From: Lachnospiraceae bacterium P6A3
GTDB lineage: Bacteria; Bacillota; Clostridia; Lachnospirales; Lachnospiraceae
Assembly (NCBI GenBank): GCA_000702085.1
Contig: JNKP01000006.1
Span: forward strand, 178,723-242,722
DNA: 64,000 nucleotides
Direction: 5' to 3'
Position numbers and translations under genes: made by a program. This document shows positions 1 to 8,751 of the stretch, one piece after another (within the stretch, counting starts at the first letter, position 1; every line of letters starts with the position of its first letter). Below the pieces are notes generated by a model. That model was given only the letters and a program-made list of their open reading frames with translations. It was not told the DNA's origin and did not search any database.

Positions 1-403
1 CATTCAGACCGGGAAGAGGGTTATCTTCGTTGGAAAAAGATGACCTGAGCTGACCGTCCACATATATGTAAACATCATTATATGCGAAGATACAGAAGAT
101 CGTACCTTCCTCGATCACATCGGGAAGAGTGGATTCTACGGCAAATACTCCGCGCTCCCCGGGTTCTGCAAGTATGGGAAGATCCTGGGCAACTCTTGTT
201 CCGTCCGGATAAACTCTTTCCCATGGCTCTTCATATACTGCGGACCATCTGATGATTGTGTCTTCTCTGTCAAAGCCTATCCATGAAACGGCTATGAATG
301 CGAATATCAGAACGGAAACCCCGCCGAAAACAGAGAGCATAAATCTGAACACTCTGTGGCTGGTGATGTGTTTTTTGAAATTCAGTAATTTTTTTTCGGA
401 CAT
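1..403 (-). CDS. N-terminal part of a membrane-anchored sensor protein (partial, runs off the left edge)
   Basis: An open frame of 134 codons starts at the ATG complementary to 401-403 and stays open to base 1, so only the N-terminus is present. It begins MSEKKLLNFKKH, has one hydrophobic segment at about residues 21-39, then an exported region with beta-strand character (a stretch NDVYIYVDGQLRSS near residue 115). N-terminal regions of this kind precede kinase or GGDEF output domains in many Lachnospiraceae sensors, but the output domain lies outside the window, so the function is open. It begins 23 bases after the merR stop on the same strand and is probably co-transcribed with it. Coding status is supported by the long open frame, a good start and normal codon use. 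Confidence 0.6.
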   Translation of the reverse strand, partial: MSEKKLLNFKKHITSHRVFRFMLSVFGGVSVLIFAFIAVSWIGFDREDTIIRWSAVYEEPWERVYPDGTRVAQDLPILAEPGERGVFAVESTLPDVIEEGTIFCIFAYNDVYIYVDGQLRSSFSNEDNPLPGLN

Positions 404-426
404 GATCTTTTCCCGGTGATTATATA

Positions 427-1275
427 TTATTCAACACATATAAACAGATATTTGAAATATGTGTGGTTTCTTGCGTCGTCATACAGATTGATAAGGCTTA
501 TCGAATACAGATCGGATACTGCTTTGAATTTGTTCTTATTTATTAAGGAAAGCATTTTGCGATATGTCTTTTCGATATCAGGTGAATTGTTGTCCTGGTA
601 ACACAGGACCGCCTTGCTTCCCGGAAGAGGGAATGTTCCCATGTTATCGGCGGGAAGAAATGACAGGCTGATTATATTATTGTAGACATATTTTCCGTTT
701 GACAGATCTTCGTAATCGATGGTAACCCCGGCGGGGAACATCGGAAGAGAATCATCCCGTGAAGTTCTGGTAATATGAGCTGAAATATCCGATGCAATGT
801 CACCTGTGTGAAAGGAAGATTCTTTGTCAGTGATGGGAGATGAGAACACACTCATGGGAGGCATCACATCCACAAAGGGAACTCCCGGCTTGTGTGAGTT
901 GAATTTTCCGAGGATCCACATTCCGAGCTGAAGCGCGGAGATCTTTTTTGTAATAAGAAATGCTTCATGCTGCATCTCTCTGATCTTGGTGTTGGCCAGT
1001 TCTTCAATGCCGTCCCTTGAGAGATTGTGAATGATCTTTCCGATTTCGGCGATCGAACACCCCGTCTGTCTGAGCGTTGTTATGAAAAAGAAGGAACCGA
1101 TCTGTGCGGACGAATAATAGTGATATCCGTTCCTGGGATTTTTCCATGGAACAAGAATATCCTGTTCATAATAATATCTGAGAGTATCTCTTGTGGTATT
1201 GCAAAGTGCTGCAAATTCGGATACCTGAAGAGTATATTCGCTGTTTTCCGTTTGAATGCTACGGTCCGAAGCCAT
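427..1275 (-). CDS. MerR-family transcriptional regulator with GyrI-like effector domain
   Basis: Protein of 282 residues. Residues about 14-85 form the winged-helix MerR DNA-binding domain (YTLQVSEFAALCNTTRDTL, then RYYYEQDILVP), followed by a helix that would be the dimer coiled coil (about 85-125). The C-terminal half (about 155-282) has the pattern of a GyrI-like small-molecule domain, as in BmrR-type regulators, ending in a strand YFKYLFICVE. There is no metal-binding cysteine loop, so an organic ligand is more likely than a metal. The gene is divergent from the fatty-acid operon, whose promoter has the 19-bp spacer and dyad that MerR proteins act on, so regulation of fatty-acid synthesis is a reasonable inference. 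The ligand is unknown. Confidence 0.85.
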   Translation of the reverse strand: MASDRSIQTENSEYTLQVSEFAALCNTTRDTLRYYYEQDILVPWKNPRNGYHYYSSAQIGSFFFITTLRQTGCSIAEIGKIIHNLSRDGIEELANTKIREMQHEAFLITKKISALQLGMWILGKFNSHKPGVPFVDVMPPMSVFSSPITDKESSFHTGDIASDISAHITRTSRDDSLPMFPAGVTIDYEDLSNGKYVYNNIISLSFLPADNMGTFPLPGSKAVLCYQDNNSPDIEKTYRKMLSLINKNKFKAVSDLYSISLINLYDDARNHTYFKYLFICVE

Positions 1276-1352
1276 GTCTGTGTAATCCTATAAATCCTGT
1301 ATTAGAGCAACTCACGGCTATTTTATATGATATGAATCGGAAAAGCAAAGAA

Positions 1353-1380
1353 AACCTTGGGGTTTGCCCCAAGGTTTTTT
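1353..1380 (+). terminator. Perfect 10-bp hairpin with T tract (terminator or second operator)
   Basis: Arms 1353-1362 and 1367-1376 pair perfectly around a 4-base loop and are followed by six T on the plus strand, the form of an intrinsic terminator. No plus-strand gene lies upstream, so it would stop only antisense or leader transcripts. Its arms (CCTTGGGG / CCCCAAGG) match the arms of the dyad in the acpP promoter, so it could instead be a second regulator site. Confidence 0.5.
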
Positions 1381-1458
1381 GTATTATAATCTTTCGATTT
1401 TGGCCCAAGCGGATATTTACTGCGAAAATATTGCTTTTTTTACGCTCCGAAATATAGC

Positions 1459-1489
1459 TTGACTTGGGGGTAACGCCCAAGCTTATCCT
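1459..1489 (+). promoter_or_regulatory. MerR-type promoter and operator of the fatty-acid operon
   Basis: A -35 hexamer TTGACT (1459-1464) is followed by a 19-bp spacer and a -10 hexamer TATCCT (1484-1489). The dyad CTTGGGGGTAACGCCCAAG (1463-1481) starts inside the -35 and fills the spacer; 8 of 9 arm positions pair. The layout matches the CueR-regulated copA promoter, where an over-long 19-bp spacer is corrected by the MerR protein. TAAAAT at 1489-1494 is a competing -10 but has no -35 at a usable distance. Confidence 0.6.
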
Positions 1490-1550
1490 AAAATGGCTAT
1501 GGGATGAAAATCCATTTGAAATGAAAAATGTGTTTACAAAGGAGAACAAA

Positions 1551-1772
1551 ATGAAAGACGTTACCGAAACAATCATCCGCGTTATTGCAGAATACCTTGA
1601 TAAGGATCCTTCAGAAATTCAGGCTACGGATACATTTGCCGAGATCGGTCTTGACTCACTCGACATCATGGAGCTTGTAATGCAGCTTCAGGAGGAACTT
1701 GACTGCAAGATCGAGCTTTCCCAGGATATCACTTCCATCGAAAAACTCGCAAAGTTCATTGAGGAACAGTAA
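1551..1772 (+). CDS. acpP: Acyl carrier protein
   Basis: Protein of 73 residues, the usual length. It carries the growing acyl chain on a 4'-phosphopantetheine arm attached to Ser36 in the motif GLDSLDIMEL. The start is the ATG at 1551 because AAGGAG lies 6 bases before it and translation then begins MKDVTETIIR; the open frame runs further upstream but without a ribosome site. First gene of the fatty-acid operon. Its stop codon overlaps the start of fabK (TAATG), so the two are translationally coupled. Confidence 0.95.
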   Translation: MKDVTETIIRVIAEYLDKDPSEIQATDTFAEIGLDSLDIMELVMQLQEELDCKIELSQDITSIEKLAKFIEEQ

Positions 1773-2728
1773 TGAATAGAGAAGATCTCATGAAAAAGAA
1801 TCCCATTTGCGAAATGCTGGGGATAAAGTATCCGGTCATCCAGGGCGGAATGGCATGGATAGCCGATGCATATCTTGCGGCAGCCGTGTCGGAAGCCGGC
1901 GGCCTGGGACTTATAGCTGCCATGAATTCCAACGGTGAGCAGCTCAGAGAGCAGATAGTAAAGGCTAAAGAACTTACGGATAAGACTTTCGGTGTAAACC
2001 TGATGCTTATGAGTCCGTACATTGATGAAGCGGTTGAGGTGGTATGCAGCGAAAAGATCAAAGTGGTTACCACGGGCGCCGGAAATCCCGCAAAGTATAT
2101 GGATAAATTAAAAGCTGCGGGCGTAAAGGTTATCTGCGTGGTGGCGAGTGTCGCGCTTGCGAAGATGGTAGAGGAAATGGGAGCAAGCGCGGTAGTTGCG
2201 GAAGGATGCGAGTCGGGTGGCCATGTGGGTGAGACCACAACCATGGCACTTGTTCCGCAGGTGGCAGATGCCGTAAGTATTCCGGTGATTGCCGCGGGAG
2301 GTATTGCCGACGGAAGAGGTATGGCTGCATCGTTTATGCTTGGAGCATGTGCGGTTCAGATGGGCACAAGATTTCTTACCGCCAAAGAATGCAGGGTTCA
2401 TGAGAATTATAAAGAAAAAGTACTGTCCGCCCGCGACCGCGATACGATCGTGACCGGAAAAAGTCTGGGACATCCGGTACGTGCACTCAAAAACAGGATG
2501 ACCAGAGAATTTTCAAAGCTTGAACAGGATCCTATGACAAAGCCTGAGGATCTGGAGAAGATGGGAGCGGGAGCTCTCAGAAGAGCAGCTGTTGACGGAG
2601 ACGTAAAAGGCGGCTCATGCATGTGCGGACAGATCGCAGGCCTTGTGAACAGTGAAGGAACCTGCGAAGAGATCATTACAGGAATCTGCAGTGAGGCCTC
2701 CTCACTGTTGGGGACCCCTATCCCCTGA
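1772..2728 (+). CDS. fabK: Enoyl-ACP reductase II, FMN-dependent (FabK)
   Basis: Protein of 318 residues in the FabK / nitronate monooxygenase TIM-barrel family. It reduces trans-2-enoyl-ACP in the last step of each elongation cycle using NAD(P)H through FMN. Seen: IQGGMAWIAD near residue 23, the ESGGHVGETTT loop with the expected catalytic His151, and the phosphate-binding AAGGIADGRGMAA at about 174-186. FabK replaces FabI, an arrangement known to give intrinsic insensitivity to triclosan. The start ATG overlaps the acpP stop. A 57-base gap with a good AGAGGA site separates it from fabD. Confidence 0.93.
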   Translation: MNREDLMKKNPICEMLGIKYPVIQGGMAWIADAYLAAAVSEAGGLGLIAAMNSNGEQLREQIVKAKELTDKTFGVNLMLMSPYIDEAVEVVCSEKIKVVTTGAGNPAKYMDKLKAAGVKVICVVASVALAKMVEEMGASAVVAEGCESGGHVGETTTMALVPQVADAVSIPVIAAGGIADGRGMAASFMLGACAVQMGTRFLTAKECRVHENYKEKVLSARDRDTIVTGKSLGHPVRALKNRMTREFSKLEQDPMTKPEDLEKMGAGALRRAAVDGDVKGGSCMCGQIAGLVNSEGTCEEIITGICSEASSLLGTPIP

Positions 2729-2785
2729 TTCACCCCCCCTTCAAACCCGGACGGGGCAATTAGAAATACGTTTAGAGGAATTATT

Positions 2786-3709
2786 ATGGGCAAGATTTCA
2801 TTTTTGCTGGCAGGCCAAGGCAGCCAGTATCCCGGAATGGGAAAAGAATTGTATGAAGATATACCGGAGGCCGGATCGTTTTTCGATAAGGCCGAGGCGC
2901 TCCGCCCGGGTACCCTTAAGCAGATGTTTGAGGGAAGTGAAGAAGAACTGAAGAAAACGGTAAATACACAGCCTTGTGTGTTTCTTGCGGACATGGCAGC
3001 AGCGATCGCACTTGAAAAAGAGGGGATTATCCCGGATGCGGTTGCGGGTTTTTCTCTCGGAGAGATCGCGGGACTTGCGGTAAGCGGACTCCTTACGGGA
3101 GAGGAAGCTTTCAAACTGGTGACCGTGAGAGGCAGTCTTATGCAGACAGCGGCAGAAAAGGTTAAGGGTAAGATGGCTGCGGTCCTTCGAATGGACAAGG
3201 ATGAGCTGGAGGATGTTTGCAGGGAAGCAGGCGTATACCCGGTCAACTATAACTGTCCCGGACAGATCGTTGTGTCGGGAAGTGAAGAGAAGATGGATGC
3301 GTTTTGCGAAGAACTGGGAAAAAGAAAAGTACGGTTTGTAAATCTCCCGGTCGGAGGAGCCTTCCACACTCCTTTTATGGAATCCGCATCTGAGGGGCTT
3401 GAAAAGGAATTGTCCGAAGGAAGATATGCATTTGCGGATACCGAAAGAATTCTGTATTCGGATCTTAACGCATTGCCGTATCCTGCGGGCAATGAGGAAA
3501 GGATTAAGGCCATCTCAAAGCAGGTTTCCGGAAGCGTCATGTGGGAAGACATTATTAAAAATATGGCAGAAGACGGAGTCGATACTTTTATTGAATGCGG
3601 TCCCGGAAATACCCTTTCGGGTTTTGTTAAAAGAACACTTAAAGATGTCAGGATCTTTAACGTAAGCGACAGGGAGTCCTTGAAGAATACCTTGGAGGGA
3701 CTTAAGTAA
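2786..3709 (+). CDS. fabD: Malonyl-CoA:ACP transacylase
   Basis: Protein of 307 residues. It moves malonyl from CoA to ACP to supply the two-carbon extender. Seen: GQGSQYPGMGKELY at the N-terminus, the nucleophile Ser90 in GFSLGEIAG, and the partner His194 in GAFHTPF, all at the family positions. Length is normal. Its stop is directly followed by the fabG ATG, consistent with coupled translation in the operon. Confidence 0.95.
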   Translation: MGKISFLLAGQGSQYPGMGKELYEDIPEAGSFFDKAEALRPGTLKQMFEGSEEELKKTVNTQPCVFLADMAAAIALEKEGIIPDAVAGFSLGEIAGLAVSGLLTGEEAFKLVTVRGSLMQTAAEKVKGKMAAVLRMDKDELEDVCREAGVYPVNYNCPGQIVVSGSEEKMDAFCEELGKRKVRFVNLPVGGAFHTPFMESASEGLEKELSEGRYAFADTERILYSDLNALPYPAGNEERIKAISKQVSGSVMWEDIIKNMAEDGVDTFIECGPGNTLSGFVKRTLKDVRIFNVSDRESLKNTLEGLK

Positions 3710-4450
3710 ATGTTATCGGATAAGAATGCCGTTATAACCGGCGGAACACGCGGAATAGGAAAAGCAATCGCACTTAAGTTTGCCGAAAACGGAGCGGATG
3801 TTGCGATAATCGCAACATCCGAATCGGATGCTGCAAGACAGACACTGGCTCAGCTTAAGAGTCTGGGAAGCGATGCAAAACTTTATGTATGTGATGTAAG
3901 AAATCCGGAAGAAGTGACAAGAATGTCGGAAATGATCCTGTCGGATTACGGGCGTATAGATATACTGGTCAATAATGCAGGGATTACAAGAGACAATATT
4001 CTCCCTGCACTTAAGGATTCGGATATAGATGATGTCATCGACGTTAATCTCAAAGGATGCATGTATGTGACAAGGGCTTTTATCAGAAGCTTTGTCAAAC
4101 ACAGATGCGGAAACATCATAAACATAAGCTCTGTTGTGGGACTTATGGGAAACAAAGGGCAGGCCAATTATGCGGCATCCAAAGCCGGCATTATCGGTTT
4201 TACCAAGACAGTGGCAAGAGAATACGGGAAAAGAAATATAAGATGTAACGCCATTGCTCCGGGTTATATAGCAACCGAAATGACGGCGGCACTTAATGAG
4301 GAAATGACAAAGGCGATAGAGGAGTCTCTCCCTCTCGGAGTTTTGGGAGAACCGGAGGATGTGGCGCAGCTTGCACTGTTCCTTGCCGGTAATGCATCGA
4401 AATATATAACCGGCGAAGTGATCAAAGTTGACGGAGGAATGTATGTCTAG
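3710..4450 (+). CDS. fabG: 3-oxoacyl-ACP reductase
   Basis: Protein of 246 residues, a classical short-chain dehydrogenase. It reduces beta-ketoacyl-ACP with NADPH. Seen: nucleotide loop TGGTRGIG (residues 10-17), the structural NNAG motif at about 88-91, and the triad Ser141, Tyr154, Lys158 (SSVVGLMGNKGQANYAASK). The C-terminus DGGMYV is family-typical. The end overlaps fabF by 8 bases. Confidence 0.95.
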   Translation: MLSDKNAVITGGTRGIGKAIALKFAENGADVAIIATSESDAARQTLAQLKSLGSDAKLYVCDVRNPEEVTRMSEMILSDYGRIDILVNNAGITRDNILPALKDSDIDDVIDVNLKGCMYVTRAFIRSFVKHRCGNIINISSVVGLMGNKGQANYAASKAGIIGFTKTVAREYGKRNIRCNAIAPGYIATEMTAALNEEMTKAIEESLPLGVLGEPEDVAQLALFLAGNASKYITGEVIKVDGGMYV

Positions 4451-5675
4451 AGTAGTAGTGACCGGAATGGGAGTTATAACACCGATTGGAAACGATATTG
4501 ATACTTTTTGGAATAGTATTACAGAAGGTGCTTGCGGAATAGATCATATAAAAAGGTTTGATGCATCACGTTTGAAAGTAAACCTGGATGCAGAGGTTAA
4601 GGATTTCGAGCCTAAAGATTATTACGATACGGTTCAGGAAATCAGAAAATCGGATCTTTATATGCAGTATGCCATGGCTGCGGCAAAGCAGGCAGTGGAA
4701 GACAGCGGAATACTTGAAAGTGATCTTGATAAAGAACGTTTTGGGGTTTACATCGGATCGGGAATAGGCGGAATCAATTCCACTTTGAGGGAAACAAGAA
4801 AACTCGATGATAAAGGGCCGGAGATGGTATCACCTTTCTTTGTTCCCATGATGATCAGCAATATGGCAACAGGTGCCGTATCCATCAGATTCGGAGCCAA
4901 GGGACCGAGTCTTCCCGTTGTTACAGCCTGTGCAACTTCAACTCATACCATCGGAGAAGCATACAGAAGCATTAAGCACGGATATGCAGATGCGATTATC
5001 GCCGGCGGAAGCGAAGCATCGATCAATGAACTTGCGATGGCGGGATTTATTAACTGTCAGGCACTTAACCTTTCGGATAATCCGGAAGAAGGAAGTCTTC
5101 CTTTCGACAAGAGAAGGGGCGGCTTTGTAATGGGAGAGGGAGCAGGAATACTTCTTCTCGAAGAATATGAACATGCTTTAAAAAGGGGAGCAAAGATCTA
5201 TGCCGAAGTGGTGGGATATGCCAATACCTCCGATGCATATCACATCACTGCTCCCGATCCTGAAGGTGACGGTGCGGTAAGGGCGATAAAGTCCGTTGTA
5301 AAAGAGGCCGGAATAACAGATACCGATGAGATCTATGTAAATGCTCACGGAACCGGAACTCATTTAAATGATGCGATGGAGACAAAGGCTCTTAAGAAAG
5401 TATTCGGAGACAGAGCATACGATCTTCACGTAAGTTCTACCAAGTCGATGACCGGTCACATGATGGGTGCAACCGGTGCTGTTGAAGCTGTTGCATCCGT
5501 CCTTGCACTTGCAAACGGCATTATTCCTCCGACCATCAATTACAAAGAACGTGATGAGGAATGTGATCTTGATTACACTCCGAATAAGGCGGTTAAGGCG
5601 GATATAAAATATGCCATCAGCAATTCCCTCGGCTTTGGCGGACACAATGCTGTGATAGCGTTAAAGAAGATCTGA
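4443..5675 (+). CDS. fabF: 3-oxoacyl-ACP synthase II
   Basis: Protein of 410 residues. It condenses acyl-ACP with malonyl-ACP. The condensing-enzyme triad is complete: Cys163 in VVTACATSTHT, His302 in AHGTGTHLND, His339 in SMTGHMMGATG. The start is the ATG at 4443, with GGAGGA 4-5 bases upstream inside the end of fabG and translation beginning MSRVVVTGMG; an upstream in-frame TTG at 4428 lacks support. It is the only ketoacyl synthase in this operon, since no fabH is found here. Confidence 0.95.
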   Translation: MSRVVVTGMGVITPIGNDIDTFWNSITEGACGIDHIKRFDASRLKVNLDAEVKDFEPKDYYDTVQEIRKSDLYMQYAMAAAKQAVEDSGILESDLDKERFGVYIGSGIGGINSTLRETRKLDDKGPEMVSPFFVPMMISNMATGAVSIRFGAKGPSLPVVTACATSTHTIGEAYRSIKHGYADAIIAGGSEASINELAMAGFINCQALNLSDNPEEGSLPFDKRRGGFVMGEGAGILLLEEYEHALKRGAKIYAEVVGYANTSDAYHITAPDPEGDGAVRAIKSVVKEAGITDTDEIYVNAHGTGTHLNDAMETKALKKVFGDRAYDLHVSSTKSMTGHMMGATGAVEAVASVLALANGIIPPTINYKERDEECDLDYTPNKAVKADIKYAISNSLGFGGHNAVIALKKI

Positions 5676-5693
5676 TCGCGAAAGAGGACAATT

Positions 5694-6119
5694 ATGAGCT
5701 CATTACAGGAATATGCAAATTTGTTTGAGAAGCTGGATCTGTCTGAACTGAGCGTTGAGGAAGAAGGACTTAAGCTTACTTTAAAACGTGAAGTAAAGGC
5801 GCAGGTACTTCAACAGGTATCACCTGCGGCAGATGCAAAGCAGATCGCTTCACCAAGTTTTACGGATTCTTTGGGGCAAAAGGCTTCCGAAGAAGTAACC
5901 GGAACAGAGATAAAAGCGCCTCTTCTCGGAGTATTCTATTCAAATGAAACTCCGGTAAAAGAAGGAGACAATGTTAAAAAAGGTGATGTCCTCTGCTCAA
6001 TCGAGGCGATGAAGATGATGAACGAAGTCAGATCGAGCGCAGACGGAACCGTGCTGAAGATCATGGCGGAGAACGGTTCGCTTGTCGAATATCATCAGAC
6101 ACTTTTTGTTATCGGATAA
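5694..6119 (+). CDS. accB: Acetyl-CoA carboxylase biotin carboxyl carrier protein
   Basis: Protein of 141 residues. The C-terminal biotinyl domain carries Lys107 in the EAMKMMNEV motif, where biotin ligase attaches the cofactor. The N-terminal part (about 1-35) is a helical docking region and residues 36-70 form a flexible Ala/Ser/Gln-rich linker. It shuttles CO2 between the AccC and AccAD subunits encoded downstream. ATG 5694 begins MSSLQEYANLFEK, 18 bases after fabF. Confidence 0.94.
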   Translation: MSSLQEYANLFEKLDLSELSVEEEGLKLTLKREVKAQVLQQVSPAADAKQIASPSFTDSLGQKASEEVTGTEIKAPLLGVFYSNETPVKEGDNVKKGDVLCSIEAMKMMNEVRSSADGTVLKIMAENGSLVEYHQTLFVIG

Positions 6120-6128
6120 GGTCAGGTT

Positions 6129-6563
6129 ATGAACAGAGAAGAGATAAAAGAAATACTTCCTCACAGAGAGCCGATGCTTCTTGTTGATGAAGTCGTATTA
6201 AATGAAGACGGAAGTGCAACGGGTTATTACAACGTTCGCGGAGATGAGTTTTTTCTTCAGGGACATTTTCCCGATAACCCGATCGTGCCCGGTGTGATCC
6301 AGTGTGAGATGATGGCGCAGTCAGCCTGTATTCTTTTTAAAGACAGGATGAATTCGGGTAACGTGCTTCCGGTGTATACGGGACTCGATAAGGTCCGCTT
6401 CAGAAAGCAGATCGTTCCGGGAGACAGGATAAGAATCGATGTGAAGATAGAAAGAGGCTGTCATCCTTTGTACAGGCTCAGCGGAGAAGTATCCGTTGAC
6501 GGTAAGAAATGCATGAGCGGAGAGTTTTCCTTTGCAATAGTAGATAATAAGAAAGGAGAGTAG
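6129..6563 (+). CDS. fabZ: 3-hydroxyacyl-ACP dehydratase
   Basis: Protein of 144 residues, hot-dog fold. It removes water from 3-hydroxyacyl-ACP to give the trans-2-enoyl substrate of FabK. The catalytic pair is visible as His46 in GHFPDNPIVPG and Glu60 in VIQCEMMAQSA. It sits between accB and accC, a position usual in Firmicute operons. The ribosome site is weak, and translation probably depends on coupling to accB, 9 bases upstream. Confidence 0.93.
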   Translation: MNREEIKEILPHREPMLLVDEVVLNEDGSATGYYNVRGDEFFLQGHFPDNPIVPGVIQCEMMAQSACILFKDRMNSGNVLPVYTGLDKVRFRKQIVPGDRIRIDVKIERGCHPLYRLSGEVSVDGKKCMSGEFSFAIVDNKKGE

Positions 6564-6564
6564 C

Positions 6565-7893
6565 ATGTTTTCCAGAATTCTCATTGCCAATCGCGGTGAG
6601 GTTGCAGTCAGGATAATAAGGGCCTGCAAAGAAATGGGAATAGAGACCGTTGCCGTTTATTCGGAAGCGGACAAGGACGCCCTCCATGCGGAAATGGCAG
6701 ATGGTTCTTACTGCATCGGGGGCCCTCTGGTAAAAGACAGCTATCTTAACATAGACGCTATTATTACGGTTGCCAAAAAGACGGGAGCCGAAGCTGTTCA
6801 TCCCGGTTACGGTATGCTTTCGGAAAATCCTGCGTTTGCGGCAGCATGTGAAAAAGAAGGACTGGTATTTATCGGACCGTCTTCAACTGTCATGGAGAAG
6901 ATGGGACAGAAGGAAGTCGCAAGAAGCATTGCAATGAAGTGCGATGTTCCCGTTGCAAGCGGAAGCGGGATATTAAAGGATGCGGATGATGCAAAAAAAC
7001 AGGCGGAAAAAATCGGTCTTCCGGTAATCCTGAAGGCAAGAGCAGGAGGCGGAGGCAAGGGAATCCGTATCATACGTTCCGAAAGCGAGATAGAGAGCAG
7101 TTTTTCACAGGTGCAAAAAGAAGCGATTAATTCATTCGGAGACGACGGAATCTTCATGGAAAAATATCTTGAGCATGTTAAGCATGTCGAGGTTCAGATC
7201 CTTGCGGATGCAGCCGGAAATGTGCTGATCCTGGGTGACAGGGATTGCAGCGTTCAGAGAAGAAACCAGAAATTGATAGAAGAATGTCCCGCACCTGTTT
7301 TAAGTGAAACGACAAGGGAGCGCATGTACGATGCCGCAAGAAAGCTTGCTTCCGAAGTCGGATATGTGACTGTCGGAACTGTAGAGTTTCTCGTGAAGGG
7401 CGAAGAGTTTTATTTTATGGAAATGAATACGAGGCTCCAGGTTGAACACTCGGTCACGGAACCCGTATGCGGCATAGATATAGTTGAATGGCAGATAAGG
7501 ACTGCAGCGGGAATTACGCTTCCTTTTTCGCAGGAAGACATCGGAAGAAAAAGGCATGCGATCGAGTGCAGGATCTGCGCGGAAAATTCCGATAACTTTA
7601 CACCTGCGGTAGGAAAGGTTGAGATGCTGCACATTCCCGGAGGTGTCGATGTAAGGTTTGATTCCGCTTTATATCAAAACTGTGAAGTAACTCCCTTTTA
7701 TGATTCCATGCTCGGCAAGCTTATAGTCTGTGCAGATACAAGGGACGGTGCGATACGCAAGATGAAGAGCGCACTTTCGGAATTCGTACTTGTAGGCGTT
7801 GAGAATAACAGGGAAATGCACATGAAGTTTCTTGAAAATGAGGGATTCATAGTAGGAAATTACGAATCTGACATTTGTGAAAAGGTTCTGTGA
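6565..7893 (+). CDS. accC: Acetyl-CoA carboxylase, biotin carboxylase subunit
   Basis: Protein of 442 residues. It uses ATP and bicarbonate to carboxylate the biotin on AccB. Seen: the N-terminal preATP-grasp start ILIANRGEVAVRIIRACKEM, the ATP-grasp glycine loop ARAGGGGKGIR at about residue 160, the catalytic block EMNTRLQVEHSVTE at about residue 287, and the C-terminal biotin carboxylase domain. Length is normal. It starts 1 base after the fabZ stop. Confidence 0.95.
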   Translation: MFSRILIANRGEVAVRIIRACKEMGIETVAVYSEADKDALHAEMADGSYCIGGPLVKDSYLNIDAIITVAKKTGAEAVHPGYGMLSENPAFAAACEKEGLVFIGPSSTVMEKMGQKEVARSIAMKCDVPVASGSGILKDADDAKKQAEKIGLPVILKARAGGGGKGIRIIRSESEIESSFSQVQKEAINSFGDDGIFMEKYLEHVKHVEVQILADAAGNVLILGDRDCSVQRRNQKLIEECPAPVLSETTRERMYDAARKLASEVGYVTVGTVEFLVKGEEFYFMEMNTRLQVEHSVTEPVCGIDIVEWQIRTAAGITLPFSQEDIGRKRHAIECRICAENSDNFTPAVGKVEMLHIPGGVDVRFDSALYQNCEVTPFYDSMLGKLIVCADTRDGAIRKMKSALSEFVLVGVENNREMHMKFLENEGFIVGNYESDICEKVL

Positions 7894-7895
7894 AA

Positions 7896-8729
7896 ATGGA
7901 ATTAAAGAAATTATTCTTAAAGGCTAATAACGAATTGGAAAATTCGGGCACCGGAAGCCGTGACAGAAAAGTCGCATGCAGGAAGTGCGGCAGGAAAAAT
8001 ACTGTTACCGGGATCAGGAATAACAATTTTGTATGTCCCGACTGCGGCCATTATTTCCAGGTGAGGGCAAGGCGCAGAATCTTGATGCTGACTGACAGAA
8101 GAAGCTTTGTGGAAATGAACAGGGATATAAAATCCGTTAACACACTCGGATTCCCCGAATATGATGATAAGCTTCGCACTGCAATGGAAAAGAGCAGGGA
8201 GAATGAAGGAGTTATCTGCGGAGAAGCGGATATAGACGGACATAAGGTATGTATCTACTCCATGGATTCGAATTTTATGATGGGCTCCATGGGCGCAGTG
8301 GTCGGAGAGAAGATCACTTCTTTATTCGAATATGCAACTGTTCGGAATCTGCCTGTTCTGGGCATAACCGTATCGGGAGGCGCAAGGATGCAGGAGGGAA
8401 TGATATCCCTGATGCAGATGTCCAAGGTCTCCGCGGCGGTAAAACGTCACTCCAATGCAGGAAATCTATATATTGTTCTTCTGACCAATCCGACTACGGG
8501 AGGAGTGGATGCAAGCTTTGCGATGCTCGGAGATATTACACTTGCGGAACCCGGAGCAAGGATAGGATTTGCCGGTCCCAGAGTTATAGAAAAAAGTCTT
8601 AACAGATCGCTTCCGAAGGATTTTCAAAAGGCGGAGCGGGTTCTTGAATGCGGATTTATCGATGCGATAGTGTCACGCCGCGATCAGAAAGCGTATATCG
8701 CAAAGCTTCTTATAATACATGGTATGTGA
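7896..8729 (+). CDS. accD: Acetyl-CoA carboxylase carboxyltransferase beta subunit
   Basis: Protein of 277 residues from the ATG at 7896. The N-terminus holds the AccD zinc ribbon (CRKCG and CPDCG, 19 residues between the pairs), followed by the crotonase-like carboxyltransferase fold with SGGARMQEGMISLMQM and NPTTGGVDASFAMLGD. A GTG at 7890 overlaps the accC stop and would add two residues; AAAGG at 7881-7885 is better spaced for the ATG. With AccA it transfers CO2 from biotin to acetyl-CoA to make malonyl-CoA. Confidence 0.93.
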   Translation: MELKKLFLKANNELENSGTGSRDRKVACRKCGRKNTVTGIRNNNFVCPDCGHYFQVRARRRILMLTDRRSFVEMNRDIKSVNTLGFPEYDDKLRTAMEKSRENEGVICGEADIDGHKVCIYSMDSNFMMGSMGAVVGEKITSLFEYATVRNLPVLGITVSGGARMQEGMISLMQMSKVSAAVKRHSNAGNLYIVLLTNPTTGGVDASFAMLGDITLAEPGARIGFAGPRVIEKSLNRSLPKDFQKAERVLECGFIDAIVSRRDQKAYIAKLLIIHGM

Positions 8730-8751
8730 TCTTTAACAAACGGAGATGCAG

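Noticed and set aside
2407..3246. Long minus-strand open frame of 279 codons across fabK-fabD
   Set aside because: It is antisense to two certain genes, Ser/Pro/Leu-rich and without a known domain; a codon-bias shadow.
4428..4442. TTG start for fabF
   Set aside because: The ATG at 4443 has a proper ribosome site and matches the family N-terminus.
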